Source of the DNA: Hymenobacter sp. BRD128
Lineage (GTDB): Bacteria > Bacteroidota > Bacteroidia > Cytophagales > Hymenobacteraceae
Length of the DNA stretch: 64,000 bases
Reading direction: 5' to 3'
NCBI RefSeq assembly: GCF_013256625.1
Contig: NZ_CP053908.1
Coordinates: 2,914,001-2,978,000 of the forward strand
Below the pieces are notes generated by a model, which worked only from the letters and a program-made list of their open reading frames with translations, had not been told where the DNA came from and ran no database searches. The translations under genes and the position numbers were made by a program. Positions 17,101 to 26,169 of the stretch are shown here, piece after piece (positions within the stretch are counted from its first letter, which is position 1; each line of letters opens with the position of its first letter).

Positions 17101-18725
17101 TGTTCAGCGCGCCCACCCTGGCCGGCGCGGTCGATGTCACGGATGGCCGCTTCACCTTCGGCTACCTGGGTACGACGTATAAGTTTGCCGACCGCATTAG
17201 CTTCACTACCACGTCGATAGCCTTTAGCAACGTGCAGCTGCGCGACGCGCAGGGCAACCTGGGCACCGTGACGGGCCTCATCCGGCACCAGGGCTTCCAG
17301 AACATGACGCTGGACATGAGCGCCAATTTTCGCAAGTTTCAGGTGCTGCATACCACCCGCCGCGACAACGACCTGTACTTTGGCACGGCCTACGCTACTG
17401 GCACGGCCACCGTGCGCGGCCCTGTCGATGACCTGGTGGTAAACGTTACCGCTACCTCCACGGCCGGCACCCGGCTAGCCCTGCCGCTCGACAACGCTGC
17501 CAAGGCCGAGCAGGCCAGCTACATCAAGTTTGTGAACCGCAACCTGGCCGACTCGGTGCGCCGCCGCCAGGCCCGGCAGGCGGCCCTCATCGCCGAGCAA
17601 AGCAAAGTTGATTTGTCGGGTATTCAGCTCAATATGAACCTGACGGTGACGCCCGATGCCTACCTGGAGATTTTGCTGGATGAGAGTACCGGCGACGTAA
17701 TCCGGGGCGCGGCCACCGGGCAGCTACGGCTGGCCATCGATACGCGGGGCGATTTTAATATGTACGGGCAGGTCGAGATTGTGCGCGGCGCCTACAACTT
17801 CACCCTGCAAGGGCTGGTCAATAAAGAGTTTGTGGTGCAGCCCGGCGGCGTCATTACCTGGAACGGCGACCCGCTCGACGGCCAGATGAACGTGACGGCT
17901 ACCTACACCCAGCGCACCTCGCTAGCCCCGATTTTGTCGAGCAGCGCCTCGGGCACCAGCGCGGCGGTGGTGCCCGTCACGGCCGTGATGAACCTGACGG
18001 GGCCGCTGCTGCTGCCGGTTATCAAGCTGGCGCTGGAGTTTGACGACGCGCCCAGCTCGCTGCAAAATGACCTGGCCGCTTTCATTGCCCTGCTGCGCAA
18101 CGACGAGCAGGAGCTGAACCGCCAGGTATTCAGCTTATTGGTTTTCAGAACCTTATCACCCCAGAATAGCAATAGCTTTAGCGGCATCTCGCTCACCGGG
18201 CAGACCAACGCGGTGCAGAACAGCCTGGGCCAGATTATCTCGTCGCAGCTCGGCCTGCTTACCTCGCAGATTGACCAGAACCTGGAAATCGACTTCAACA
18301 TCAACGGCCTCACCGCCGACCAGCTGCAAGCCTTGCAAGTCCGCCTCAGCTACTCGTTCCTGGGTGGGCGGCTGCGCCTCACCCGCGAGGGCGGCATCAG
18401 CAACTCCACGTCGTCGGCCATCAATCCTAACACCGGCCTGCCGTATTCGGCCACGCAGTCGTCGCTTATCGGCGATTTCAGCCTCGAATATTTCCTGCGG
18501 CCCGACGGGAAGTTCCGGGCCAAGCTGCGCTACGAAACCACCCCGCGCGACAACATCGTGACCACCGTAAACCAGCCCCGCGCCGGTATCTCGCTGCTGC
18601 ACACCAAAGAATTTAACAACCTGCGCGAGCTTTTCGGCCGCGACAACCCGAGCCGCCGCGAGCGCGATACCCGCCGCGCCCGCGAGGTGTTGACGGTGGA
18701 AGAGGACAAGCGCACAAGCCTGTAA
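14118..18725 (+). CDS. tamB: TamB-like translocation and assembly module protein (DUF490)
   Basis: AsmA/TamB-type bridge protein, about 1535 residues, anchored in the inner membrane and spanning the periplasm; relatives support outer-membrane protein insertion and lipid transport. An N-terminal helix (LLKIVLGLAIALALVVGGAL) is followed by LPGVQTRLAQRAAETLSSKLGQRVEVGSV, a typical AsmA-type opening. A very long beta-repeat body leads to the C-terminal DUF490 domain with VTPDAYLEILLD, VRGAYNFTLQGLVNKEF and GGVITWNGDPLDG. The GTG at 14118 (VRRALRILLK) is preferred because the TTG at 14028 precedes the likely promoter. It is followed by a repeat element and ftsX. Confidence 0.92.
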   Translation: MRRALRILLKIVLGLAIALALVVGGALLALRLPGVQTRLAQRAAETLSSKLGQRVEVGSVDIRPFSHVLLEGIRVLDRRGGELFGVGRADADIKLFSVFDPRHLHVGTLTLTEPRFVLRDVAGRPDSTTLDQFLSALKRLSGPPDTTKSAPFDFQLHDVAIRNGHFAIERPDRPREKFYGRSIDYDHLVADSIYADISNLNWQSDTLRARIAGLRTVETPTKTRLRELTADIAYNKHFWEFNNLTLRLGRSELRKYVRFEYKRFGNFSDFNDSMRVVTQLRGAKVYTDDIAKFAPDVAALKDSIFISGDAKGYVRDFQIKNLDVRYGRRTHLVATRAHADNLPRWRESLIDLRLQPSQVDAADLRKFLPASANKLVQRLGLIKLDGQFIGFYNDFVGKANFDTALGAVSTDVNLKTKSDFDHAVYEGTVHSTAFNVGKFIGDESVIRDVTLNGRVQGTGFVPPIAKGHAVVTVPAIWLNGYRYHNLSLDGDFAGQGFTGKVTADDPAVRLTANGDFNLDPKHQHIDVLANIAHANLGTLGLLGVPLTLSTTARVNLRGTQLDSLLGTAQLRGSHFALRGQSLDLDTLDVRSTRSSRGQRQVLLRSELADLSATGAFEFAAVMRDLEMLWHEYRLNFESNAAATAAYYRRKRQVRLLIYAIELNVNLKHINPVLNLFMPDLQIADHSHLDGSFRQGETSILQLGGKFDSIWYGPVHTIGTEFDFTTSKLPYQPEVLAQASLTSERQLVPTLGRTEKFVVEGVWDQQRINFSTSLAQSGTTNRANINGALSFLPRAVQIVFRKSSLHLLNQEYVIAADNSVKISGGGREFDIQNFVISHGNERLSAQGVISPDPRQPPLKLDIANFDLATLTSVIGQRLGGRLNMQAAVSGVYNQLAISSTLAVDSLVYEGTPIGQVAGRGDWDNPSSQLRLNLDVARQQQRVLTVTGYLAPRSTTQQLNLVGELNDAPIVLAQPFLGSILQNLGGTGRGQLQLGGMFSAPTLAGAVDVTDGRFTFGYLGTTYKFADRISFTTTSIAFSNVQLRDAQGNLGTVTGLIRHQGFQNMTLDMSANFRKFQVLHTTRRDNDLYFGTAYATGTATVRGPVDDLVVNVTATSTAGTRLALPLDNAAKAEQASYIKFVNRNLADSVRRRQARQAALIAEQSKVDLSGIQLNMNLTVTPDAYLEILLDESTGDVIRGAATGQLRLAIDTRGDFNMYGQVEIVRGAYNFTLQGLVNKEFVVQPGGVITWNGDPLDGQMNVTATYTQRTSLAPILSSSASGTSAAVVPVTAVMNLTGPLLLPVIKLALEFDDAPSSLQNDLAAFIALLRNDEQELNRQVFSLLVFRTLSPQNSNSFSGISLTGQTNAVQNSLGQIISSQLGLLTSQIDQNLEIDFNINGLTADQLQALQVRLSYSFLGGRLRLTREGGISNSTSSAINPNTGLPYSATQSSLIGDFSLEYFLRPDGKFRAKLRYETTPRDNIVTTVNQPRAGISLLHTKEFNNLRELFGRDNPSRRERDTRRAREVLTVEEDKRTSL

Positions 18726-18732
18726 AATCGCC

Positions 18733-18834
18733 TGTCATTGCGAGCCCGCGCAGCAATCGCACCGAAACGATACCCGCGCCAGTCGTTCTACCAGGGTCGT
18801 TTGGGGGTAACTGCTGCGCAGACTCGCAATGACA
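18733..18834. repeat. About 100-bp hairpin with TGTCATTGCGAG arms
   Basis: TGTCATTGCGAG at 18733-18744 pairs with CTCGCAATGACA at 18823-18834, and an inner GCGCAGCA (18748-18755) pairs with TGCTGCGC (18812-18819). The centre is partly complementary. It is the largest copy of the REP-like family here and fills most of the tamB-ftsX gap. Confidence 0.82.
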
Positions 18835-18870
18835 GACGATATAAGGTGTCGTTCCAGTTAAAGCCAAGCG

Positions 18871-18878
18871 TACCTTTG
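18871..18878 (+). promoter_or_regulatory. Candidate -7 box of ftsX
   Basis: TACCTTTG fits TAnnTTTG exactly and ends 7 bases before the ftsX ATG. No TTG is seen at the expected -33 spacing. If used, the transcript would be nearly leaderless. Confidence 0.4.
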
Positions 18879-18885
18879 CGCCCCT

Positions 18886-19770
18886 ATGGCCCGGCCCCGC
18901 AAAAAGAAACTCGGCTCCTACCCTACCCTGCTGGTGGTGTTCAGCATCACGCTGGCGCTGACTGTCATCGGGTTATTTGGCCTGCTGCTGCTGCACGCGC
19001 ATAAGCTGAGCGAGCAAGTGCGCGAAAACCTGGAGGTGCAGGTGTACCTGGAGCGTAACCTGCCCGAAACCGAGCTGCTGCGCCTGCAACAGGACCTCGA
19101 ACACCAGCCCTACGTGGCCGAGGTAGGTGGCCGCCCGCAGGTGCGCTTCGTGAGCAAGGAGGAAGGCGCCCGCCAGCTCCTCGAAACCACCGGCGAAGAT
19201 TTTCACAGCTTCTTGGATGATAACCCGCTGCGCGACGCCTACGCCCTCAAAATCAAGCCTGAGTACACCGATACCACGCACCTGCGCCTACTGGGCCGCA
19301 GCCTGAGCCAGCAGCGCGGCGTGTTTGAGGTGCAGTACCCCAAAAGCCTCTTTACCAGCATCAACCAAAACCTGGCCAGGGTGAGCCTGCTGCTGCTGGG
19401 CTTTGCGGCGGTGCTGGTGCTGGTAGTGGTTATTCTGATTAACAATACGATTAAGCTAGCCATGTTTTCGCAGCGGCTGCTCATTCGCTCGATGCAACTG
19501 GTAGGCGCCACGCGGTTCTTTATCCGGCAGCCATTTATCAGGCGGGCTACCTGGCAGGGGCTAGCCAGCGGCTTTCTGGCCGCGCTGCTCCTGCTGAGCT
19601 TGCTGCAATATGCTTACCTCGAAATTGCGCAGCTGCGCCTGCTGCGCGACGACCACCTCATCGGCCTGCTGCTGCTGGGCGTGCTGGCGCTGGGCACGGC
19701 CATCGGCTTTCTCAGCTCGTACTGGGCGGTGAATAAATACCTGAACGTATCGCTCGACGAGCTTTATTAA
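18886..19770 (+). CDS. ftsX: Cell division permease-like protein FtsX
   Basis: Works with the FtsE ATPase at the septum to activate peptidoglycan hydrolases. It is 294 residues with four membrane segments: about 15-38 (LLVVFSITLALTVIGLFGLL), 165-190 (LLLLGFAAVLVLVVVILI), 220-245 and 260-280. The extracytoplasmic loop holds VQVYLERNLPETELLRL and VRFVSKEEGARQLLE. The membrane part has NNTIKLAMFSQRLLIRSMQLVGAT, a FtsX signature. ftsE is not in this window, which is common in Bacteroidota. It leads a plus-strand run DUF3098, uppP, truB, ribF. Confidence 0.95.
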   Translation: MARPRKKKLGSYPTLLVVFSITLALTVIGLFGLLLLHAHKLSEQVRENLEVQVYLERNLPETELLRLQQDLEHQPYVAEVGGRPQVRFVSKEEGARQLLETTGEDFHSFLDDNPLRDAYALKIKPEYTDTTHLRLLGRSLSQQRGVFEVQYPKSLFTSINQNLARVSLLLLGFAAVLVLVVVILINNTIKLAMFSQRLLIRSMQLVGATRFFIRQPFIRRATWQGLASGFLAALLLLSLLQYAYLEIAQLRLLRDDHLIGLLLLGVLALGTAIGFLSSYWAVNKYLNVSLDELY

Positions 19771-19776
19771 CCTGCT

Positions 19777-20148
19777 ATGCAACCAACTACTCCGGCCCCG
19801 CGCTTCGCCTTCGGCCCCCGCAACTTCCGCCTGATGTGGCTCGGCCTGGCTGTGCTGGCCGTGGGCTTCATCACCATGATGCTCGACAAGGCCGACTATG
19901 GCGAAGGCTTTTTGGGCCTCACGCTGGGGCCTATTTTGCTGTTTGTGGGCTTCGTGATTGAGTTTGCGGCCATTATGGTGCGCAGCAACCCTAGCGAGCT
20001 GGCGCCGGTAGCACCCGCTGCAGCTGCGCCCGTGGCCGATGAGTTTAAGCCGCTGGCTCTGCAGGTGCCCGGCCCGTCGGCCGCCGCGCCTACGCCCACC
20101 CCGGCGGCGCCGCGCCCGGCCAAACCCGCTTATAAGCGTCCCGGCTAG
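19777..20148 (+). CDS. DUF3098 membrane protein
   Basis: 123 residues, ATG 6 bases after the ftsX stop. FAFGPRNFRLMWLGLAVLAVGFITMML and LGPILLFVGFVIEFAAIMVR are the two membrane helices of DUF3098, with the conserved FGxxNFxLM entry. The C-terminal 50 residues are a low-complexity Ala/Pro linker ending KPAYKRPG. The family is almost confined to Bacteroidota and sits after ftsX, which suggests a division or envelope role. No biochemical function is known to me. Confidence 0.9.
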   Translation: MQPTTPAPRFAFGPRNFRLMWLGLAVLAVGFITMMLDKADYGEGFLGLTLGPILLFVGFVIEFAAIMVRSNPSELAPVAPAAAAPVADEFKPLALQVPGPSAAAPTPTPAAPRPAKPAYKRPG

Positions 20149-20169
20149 GGTCGGTTTATTCCCCCCTGT

Positions 20170-20194
20170 TCATTGCGAGCCTGCGAAGCAATTG
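20170..20194. repeat. Short REP-like element before uppP
   Basis: TCATTGCGAGCCTGCGAAGCAATTG. ATTGC pairs with GCAAT. The sequence is nearly identical to the core at 47987-48010. It occupies part of the 67-base gap between the DUF3098 gene and uppP. Confidence 0.6.
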
Positions 20195-20215
20195 CACACA
20201 ACTAATTACTAAACA

Positions 20216-21046
20216 ATGACTTACTGGCAGGCCCTCTTACTGGCCATCGTGGAAGGAATCACCGAGTTTCTACCCGTTTCCAGCACCGGCCACATGATTA
20301 TTGCCTCCAAGCTGCTGGGTATTACGGCCACGCCTTTTGTGAAACTGTTCTTGGTGGTGATTCAGCTCGGGGCCATTCTGTCGGTGCTGGTGGTGTACTG
20401 GAAGCGCTTTTTTCAGAGCTTCGATTTTTACCTGAAGCTGCTGGTGGCGTTTCTGCCCATCGTGGTGGTGGGGCTAGCCCTCAAAAAGCACATCGACGCG
20501 CTGCTCGAATCGGTAACAACCGTGGCCGTAATGCTGCTGCTCGGCGGCATCGTGCTGCTGTTTGTGGACAAGTGGTTTCCGCAGGAAGACCCGCAGCACG
20601 GCGGCCACCCCGTCACGAACCCGAGTTGGAAAAAGGCCTTTGTCATCGGCCTGTTTCAGTGCCTGGCCGTGGTGCCGGGCGTGAGCCGCTCGGCGGCCAC
20701 CATCATCGGCGGCCTCACCCAGAAGCTGACGCGCCGCGCGGCGGCCGAGTTTGCGTTTTTCCTGGCTATGCCCACGATGGCGGCGGCGGCCGTGAAGGAT
20801 ATTTACGATTACTACAAAGAAGCGCATACTCAGGGCATCACGCTAGGGCATTTGTTTTCGGGCGAGGAAGTGAAGCTGCTGCTGCTCGGCAACGTGGTGG
20901 CCTTCGTAGTGGCGCTGCTGGCCATCCGGCTTTTCGTAGGCTTCGTGACGAAGTACGGCTTCCGGGCGTTTGGCATCTACCGCATCATCGTGGGCGGGCT
21001 GCTGCTGGCTATGCTGGCGCTGGGCCTTAACCTGCAACTGGTATGA
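20216..21046 (+). CDS. uppP: Undecaprenyl-diphosphatase UppP (BacA)
   Basis: Dephosphorylates undecaprenyl pyrophosphate so that the lipid carrier can be reused for peptidoglycan and O-antigen synthesis; loss or gain affects bacitracin sensitivity. It is 276 residues with about eight membrane helices. [17 protein letters not shown] is the first catalytic region (Glu-rich plus Ser/His), and [14 protein letters not shown] carries the essential Arg. The ATGA overlap with truB shows translational coupling. Confidence 0.97.
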   Translation: MTYWQALLLAIVEGITEFLPVSSTGHMIIASKLLGITATPFVKLFLVVIQLGAILSVLVVYWKRFFQSFDFYLKLLVAFLPIVVVGLALKKHIDALLESVTTVAVMLLLGGIVLLFVDKWFPQEDPQHGGHPVTNPSWKKAFVIGLFQCLAVVPGVSRSAATIIGGLTQKLTRRAAAEFAFFLAMPTMAAAAVKDIYDYYKEAHTQGITLGHLFSGEEVKLLLLGNVVAFVVALLAIRLFVGFVTKYGFRAFGIYRIIVGGLLLAMLALGLNLQLV

Positions 21047-21888
21047 GTGAAAAAAAACAGCTGGCTGACTTTGACTTCGAGCAGGGCGAAGTGCTGCTGC
21101 TCGACAAGCCGCTGACCTGGACTTCGTTCGACGTGGTGCGCAAGGTGAAAAACACGCTGCGCCCGCGCAAAATCGGCCACGCCGGCACCCTCGACCCGCT
21201 GGCCACCGGCCTGCTTATCCTCTGCACTGGCAAGAAAACCAAGGAGATAGACCAGATTCAGGCCCAGGAAAAAGAGTATGAAGGCACCTTCCGGCTAGGC
21301 CAGACCACGCCGAGCTTCGACCTCGAAACGCCAGTGGATAGCGAGCAGCCCTGCGCCCACCTCACGGAGGAAGAAATCCGGGCCGCCGCCGCCACATTTC
21401 TGGGTAGAATCGAGCAGACGCCGCCGCTATTCTCGGCGGTGAAGGTAGACGGGCAGCGCGCCTACGAGCTGGCCCGCAAGGGTGAGGAAGCAGTTATCAA
21501 GTCGAAAACGGTCGAGATTAAAGCGTTTGAAATCACGCGCGTTGCGCTGCCGGAGGTTGATTTTCGGGTGGTCTGCTCGAAGGGCACCTACATCCGCAGC
21601 CTGGCCCGCGACCTGGGCGCGGCGCTGGGCTGCGGGGCTCACCTCACGCGCCTGGTGCGCACCCGCATCGGCGAGTACCGGCTGGCCGACGCCTGGACGG
21701 TGGCCGAGGTGCAGGCCCTGCGCCCGCCCCGCCCCGAAACGGTGCCTGGCACCGAGGCCGGGGCTCACTCTGGCGACCGCCCGCGCCGCGAGCGCACCCG
21801 CGTGGCGCGCGTGGGCCTCGACTACTACGCCGCCCAGCAAACCGGACAGTTCGGGCCGGCACAACATTCATCCACCGAGCCTACCTAA
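21043..21888 (+). CDS. truB: tRNA pseudouridine(55) synthase TruB
   Basis: Makes pseudouridine 55 in the T-loop of tRNAs. It is 281 residues. [41 protein letters not shown] (catalytic Asp), [25 protein letters not shown] and [13 protein letters not shown] are all standard. The last 50 residues after the core ([13 protein letters not shown]..., ending HSSTEPT) are low complexity and not part of the fold; Bacteroidota TruB proteins often have short variable tails. It overlaps uppP by four bases, and ribF follows after 30 bases. Confidence 0.97.
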   Translation: MSEKKQLADFDFEQGEVLLLDKPLTWTSFDVVRKVKNTLRPRKIGHAGTLDPLATGLLILCTGKKTKEIDQIQAQEKEYEGTFRLGQTTPSFDLETPVDSEQPCAHLTEEEIRAAAATFLGRIEQTPPLFSAVKVDGQRAYELARKGEEAVIKSKTVEIKAFEITRVALPEVDFRVVCSKGTYIRSLARDLGAALGCGAHLTRLVRTRIGEYRLADAWTVAEVQALRPPRPETVPGTEAGAHSGDRPRRERTRVARVGLDYYAAQQTGQFGPAQHSSTEPT

Positions 21889-21918
21889 ACGAAGTTCAGC
21901 GTAGCTAATCTGCGGTCT

Positions 21919-22869
21919 ATGGTTGTTATTACTGACCCTGCCGACTTTCCGGCCCTGGCCAATGCGGTAGTCACGAGCGGCACTTTCGACGGGGTGCACC
22001 GGGGGCATCAGCGCATTTTGGCGCGGCTGCGGCAGGTAGCCGATGCGGTGGGCGGGCAAGCCGTGGTAATTACCTACTGGCCGCACCCGCGCCTGGTGCT
22101 GGGCCCGCCGCCCTCGCACCCCGAGCTGCTGGAACTGCAATTGCTTAATACTCTGGACGAGCGCGTGGCCCGGCTGGCCGAGTTTGGCGTCGATTACCTG
22201 TTGGTGATGCCGTTTACCCGCGAGTTCGCCGAATGGACCTCCGAGCAGTACATCCAGGAATTACTGCTTAAAACGGTCGGCGCCAAACACCTGGTTATCG
22301 GCTACGACCACCGCTTCGGCAAAAACCGCGAGGGCGGCTTCGACTACCTCACCCGGCACGCCGCGCGCTACGGCTTCACCGTAGAAGAGATTCCGCGGCA
22401 GGACGTAGACGCGGTGGGCGTGAGCAGCACCCGCATTCGCAAAGCGCTGCGGGCCGGCGACGTGGCCACCGCCACCGCCTACCTGGGCTATTATTACCCC
22501 GTGACGGGCCTGGTAGTGACGGGCCAGCAGCTGGGCCGCACCATCGGCTACCCCACGGCCAACCTCGACGTGCCCGAAAAACTGAAGCTGGTGCCCGCGC
22601 AGGGCATTTACGCGGTGTGGGCCACTACAGCGGCGGGCACCCGGCACCCGGCCATGCTCAGCATCGGGGTGCGGCCCACCATCGGCGCGGGGCTAGCCCA
22701 AACTATTGAGGTTAACCTGCTTGACTTCAGCGGCGACCTGTACGGGCAATTACTAACGCTCGAATTCGTTGCCTGGCTGCGGGGTGAGGAGAAGTACGAC
22801 GGCCTGGCCGCCCTCACGGCGCAGCTGGCGCTCGATGCGCAGGCCACCCGCGCGGCGCTGGCGGTGTAG
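21919..22869 (+). CDS. ribF: Bifunctional riboflavin kinase / FMN adenylyltransferase
   Basis: Converts riboflavin to FMN and then FAD. It is 316 residues. The N-terminal nucleotidyltransferase domain has TSGTFDGVHRGHQRIL (HxGH-like), LVIGYDHRFGKNREG and VSSTRIRKAL. The C-terminal kinase domain has GRTIGYPTANLD and GIYAVWA...HPAMLSIGVRPTI. Intact. It ends the ftsX-ribF plus-strand block; the stop is 64 bases from the next start. Confidence 0.97.
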   Translation: MVVITDPADFPALANAVVTSGTFDGVHRGHQRILARLRQVADAVGGQAVVITYWPHPRLVLGPPPSHPELLELQLLNTLDERVARLAEFGVDYLLVMPFTREFAEWTSEQYIQELLLKTVGAKHLVIGYDHRFGKNREGGFDYLTRHAARYGFTVEEIPRQDVDAVGVSSTRIRKALRAGDVATATAYLGYYYPVTGLVVTGQQLGRTIGYPTANLDVPEKLKLVPAQGIYAVWATTAAGTRHPAMLSIGVRPTIGAGLAQTIEVNLLDFSGDLYGQLLTLEFVAWLRGEEKYDGLAALTAQLALDAQATRAALAV

Positions 22870-22933
22870 GCTAGTCCTCGGCCTGACTATTGCAACGCGC
22901 CGCTAACCCGCCGGGCTACTACCTACCTTTTTT

Positions 22934-24151
22934 ATGCACAAAACACTCGCCTTTCTTCTCTTCTTATTGCCGGGGCTAGCCCTGGCGCAGGGTCGCCTCA
23001 GCGGCGTGGTGCAAGACTCGGCCACCCACCAGCCGCTGGCGTTTTCCAGCGTGTTTCTGGCCAACACCACGCTCGGGGCCACGACCGACGACCAGGGCCG
23101 GTTCGAGTTTCCGAAGGTGCCGGCCGGCACTTACGAGGCGGTGGGTACCTACGTGGGCTACCGGCTTAGCAAGCAAGTAATTACCATTGGGAAGGGCACG
23201 GCGCTGCAGCAGCTTACCTTTTTGCTAGGCTCGGCCGGGCCGCAGCTAGGCGAGGTAGTAGTGCAGGCCAACCCCCACCGCGAGGAGGATTTCAAGAAAT
23301 TCAGCACTTTCTTTTTGGGCGAAAGCACGTTTTCGCAGCAGTGCCACATCACCAACCCGAAGGATATCGTGGTGTATACCAACGACTCGACCAAGGAGCT
23401 GACGGCGGCGGCCAAAAACTTTGTGCAGGTCGAAAACGAGGCGCTGGGCTACCGCCTCAAGTACTTCGGCATGTTCTTCACCTACAACCCCGACACGGAC
23501 TTTATTGCCTTCAGCGGCTCGCCGGTGTTTGAGGAAATGACGCCCCGCGACGCCGCCCAGCAGCGGCAGTGGGAAACCAACCGCGCGGTGGCCTACATCG
23601 GCTCGTTTCCGCATTTTTTGCGCAGCGTGTACGCTGGCCAGCTGCGGGCCAATGGCTTCCTGGCCCAGCAGGTGCGCCTCACTCCCAACAAGCGCTTTAA
23701 CCGGCTGGAGCCCTTGCAGCACCGCCCGGCCGGCTCGCTTACCGATGCCGAGCAGGACTCGCTCGAAGTGCTGGGCCGCCTCACGCCGGTGTTTGCCACC
23801 CTCTACCCCGCGGCCAGGCCCCTCGACAGCCTGCGCCGCGTGGCCGACGGCCACGTGTACCTGCGCTTCACGGGCGAGCTGCAAGTGGCGCACTTTGGCG
23901 AGGCGCCCGACCCCAACTACACGACCCCAATGGCTACGCTGGGCCCCGAGCCGCGCAAGCAGCCCTACCCGGCCCAGCGCGAGGTATCGCGCCTGCGCCT
24001 GCAAACCCGCGAGGCCGAAATCCGCCCCAACGGCACGCTGCGCAACCCGGCCGACGTCTCGACCGGCGAGTACTGGGGCTTCGAGAAAATCGGCGAGTTT
24101 CTGCCGCTCGACTACCAGCCGCCCACGCTAGCCCCCGCCCTAGCCAAGTAG
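22934..24151 (+). CDS. Secreted protein with carboxypeptidase-regulatory-like domain (paralogue 1)
   Basis: 405 residues with a signal peptide ([19 protein letters not shown]). Residues about 20-105 are a CarboxypepD_reg-like/CNA-B-type beta-sandwich (GRLSGVVQDSATHQPLAFSSV..., VPAGTYEAVGTYVGYRL) ending in LGEVVVQANP, as at the N terminus of TonB-dependent receptors, but there is no plug or barrel. The remainder (FFLGESTFSQQCHITNPKD..., EALGYRLKYFG, GSFPHFLRSVYAGQL) is a recurrent Bacteroidota domain of unknown function. A closely related copy follows directly. It is probably periplasmic or surface exposed. Confidence 0.85.
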   Translation: MHKTLAFLLFLLPGLALAQGRLSGVVQDSATHQPLAFSSVFLANTTLGATTDDQGRFEFPKVPAGTYEAVGTYVGYRLSKQVITIGKGTALQQLTFLLGSAGPQLGEVVVQANPHREEDFKKFSTFFLGESTFSQQCHITNPKDIVVYTNDSTKELTAAAKNFVQVENEALGYRLKYFGMFFTYNPDTDFIAFSGSPVFEEMTPRDAAQQRQWETNRAVAYIGSFPHFLRSVYAGQLRANGFLAQQVRLTPNKRFNRLEPLQHRPAGSLTDAEQDSLEVLGRLTPVFATLYPAARPLDSLRRVADGHVYLRFTGELQVAHFGEAPDPNYTTPMATLGPEPRKQPYPAQREVSRLRLQTREAEIRPNGTLRNPADVSTGEYWGFEKIGEFLPLDYQPPTLAPALAK

Positions 24152-24212
24152 CCGCGCCGCCAGCTGGCTAGCGGGCAACTTTTGCCGGCCCTCCTGGGTA
24201 CATGCTTGCGCA

Positions 24213-25424
24213 ATGCGCACGGTACTGGCCTTTTTCTGCTTCCTGTTGCCGGGGCTGGCGCTGGGCCAGGGCCGCCTCACGGGCGTGGTGCAAGATTCCG
24301 TGACGCACCAGCCGCTGGCCTTTGCCAGCGTGTTTCTGGCCAATACCACGCTCGGGGTGACGACTACTGAGCAGGGCACGTTTGCGTTTCCCAGCGTGCC
24401 GGCCGGCACCTACGAGGTAGTGGCCTCCTACGTGGGCTACCGGCTCGCCCGCCAGACCGTTCTGGTAGGCCCGGCGCCCCAGCAGCTGACGTTGCGGCTA
24501 GCCCCGGCCGCCAGCCAGCTCGGCGAGGTAGTGGTGCGCCCCAACCCCAACCGCGCTAGCGACTACCAGAAGTTTACGGAATTGTTTCTGGGCCGCAGCA
24601 GCTTTTCGCGCCAGTGCCGCATTGCCAACCCCGACGATGTGCTGCTCGACTTCGACCCCAAGGCCAACGAGCTTACTGCCTCGGCCTACAAGTTTGTGCA
24701 GGTCGATAATGAGGCGCTGGGCTACCGCGTGAAGTACTACGGCCTGCGGTTCAAAACCAATTTTACCCAGCAGGTCATTACGTTTTACGGCCAGCCGGTT
24801 TTTGAGGAGATGACGCCCCGCTCGGAACGCCAGCGCCGCCTCTGGCAGGCCAACCGCGTGCGGGCGTACCGGGGCTCGCTCACCCACTTTTTGCGCAGCG
24901 TGCGCGATAGCCAGCTGACTGCCCAGGGCTTCGTGGCGCGGCGGCTGCGCATCGTGACTAACCCGCGCTTTGCCCACGCCGACAGTCTGCGCAAGGCGCT
25001 GCTGCGGCAGCACCGCGCCTACTCGGCCGCCGAGCAAGACTCTCTTTTCCGCTGGGCGCGGGTGCCACCGAGTTTTGCTTTGCTCTATACCGCGCCGCGC
25101 CACCTCGACAGCCTGCGCCGGGTAGCCCCCGGCGGCCGGCGGGTATTTTTACGTTTTCGCGACTACTTGCAGGTAACGTATCTGCTGGCCGGCCCCGATG
25201 CCAATTACCGCCCGGCAGCCCCGCCGTTTGCCCCCGGTGCCGCGCCCCCCCCGGACCGGCAGGTGTCGCAGCTGATACTGCTGCAGCCCGAAGTAGAAAT
25301 CGAACCCAATGGCCAACTGGCAAATCCGCTGGCCGTATTCACCGACGAGTACTGGGGTTTCGAAAAAATGGGTGAATTTTTGCCCGTCAATTACCTCCCG
25401 CCTGTCCTCACCTCCCACCCATGA
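24213..25424 (+). CDS. Secreted protein with carboxypeptidase-regulatory-like domain (paralogue 2)
   Basis: 403 residues, the same architecture as the gene at 22934: signal peptide [19 protein letters not shown], then [21 protein letters not shown]..., [11 protein letters not shown], and a body with [30 protein letters not shown] and [15 protein letters not shown]. Conservation along the full length shows a tandem duplication followed by divergence. Both end with a similar EYWGFEKxGEFLPxxYxPP block. Its TGA overlaps the ATG of scoA (ATGA), so it is coupled to the CoA-transferase gene. Confidence 0.85.
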   Translation: MRTVLAFFCFLLPGLALGQGRLTGVVQDSVTHQPLAFASVFLANTTLGVTTTEQGTFAFPSVPAGTYEVVASYVGYRLARQTVLVGPAPQQLTLRLAPAASQLGEVVVRPNPNRASDYQKFTELFLGRSSFSRQCRIANPDDVLLDFDPKANELTASAYKFVQVDNEALGYRVKYYGLRFKTNFTQQVITFYGQPVFEEMTPRSERQRRLWQANRVRAYRGSLTHFLRSVRDSQLTAQGFVARRLRIVTNPRFAHADSLRKALLRQHRAYSAAEQDSLFRWARVPPSFALLYTAPRHLDSLRRVAPGGRRVFLRFRDYLQVTYLLAGPDANYRPAAPPFAPGAAPPPDRQVSQLILLQPEVEIEPNGQLANPLAVFTDEYWGFEKMGEFLPVNYLPPVLTSHP

Positions 25425-26116
25425 TAACCAAAACTGTGGCCGACGCCCAGGCGGCCCTAGCGGGCCTGGCCGACGGCATGACCCTGATGCTCGGCGGCTT
25501 CGGCCTCTGCGGCATTCCCGAAAACGCCATTCAGGAGCTGCTGCGCCTCGGCGTGAAAGACCTCACCTGCATCAGCAACAACGCGGGCGTCGATGATTTC
25601 GGAATTGGCCTGCTGCTCCAGAAGCGGCAGGTACGCAAGATGATTTCGAGCTACGTGGGCGAAAATGCCGAGTTTGAACGCCAGTTGCTGGCCGGTGAGC
25701 TGGAGGTAGAATTGATTCCGCAGGGCACCCTGGCCGAGCGCTGCCGGGCCGGCGGGGCGGGCATTCCGGCCTTTTACACGCCGGCCGGCTACGGCACCGA
25801 AGTAGGCGAAGGCAAGGAAAGCCGCGAATTCAACGGCAAGATGTACTTGCTCGAAACGGGCCTCACCGCCGATTTTGCCTTCGTAAAAGCCTGGAAGGGC
25901 GACACCGCCGGCAACCTTATCTACAAGGGCACCGCCCGCAACTTCAACCCCATGATGGCCACGGCCGGCAAAATCACCGTGGCGGAAGTGGAAGAATTGG
26001 TGCCCGCCGGCGAGCTTGACCCCAACCAGATTCACACGCCGGGCATCTTCGTGCAGCGCATTTTTCAGGGCCGGCACTACGAGAAGCGCATCGAGCAGCG
26101 CACGGTGCGCGCCTAA
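25421..26116 (+). CDS. scoA: 3-oxoacid CoA-transferase subunit A
   Basis: Alpha subunit of succinyl-CoA:3-ketoacid CoA-transferase, which moves CoA from succinyl-CoA to acetoacetate. It is 231 residues. [60 protein letters not shown] and [21 protein letters not shown] are family hallmarks. The beta subunit lies downstream at 27507, separated by a serine hydrolase gene. The start overlaps the upstream gene by four bases. Confidence 0.95.
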   Translation: MITKTVADAQAALAGLADGMTLMLGGFGLCGIPENAIQELLRLGVKDLTCISNNAGVDDFGIGLLLQKRQVRKMISSYVGENAEFERQLLAGELEVELIPQGTLAERCRAGGAGIPAFYTPAGYGTEVGEGKESREFNGKMYLLETGLTADFAFVKAWKGDTAGNLIYKGTARNFNPMMATAGKITVAEVEELVPAGELDPNQIHTPGIFVQRIFQGRHYEKRIEQRTVRA

Positions 26117-26169
26117 GCTACCCATTCAGGCAGCAAATTTTAAGCAGCAGAGTTTTATAAATAACCGGT

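Noticed and set aside
23246..24004. 252-codon minus-strand open frame inside paralogue 1
   Set aside because: Antisense shadow; rich in His, Arg, Val and Gly as expected from high-GC complement.
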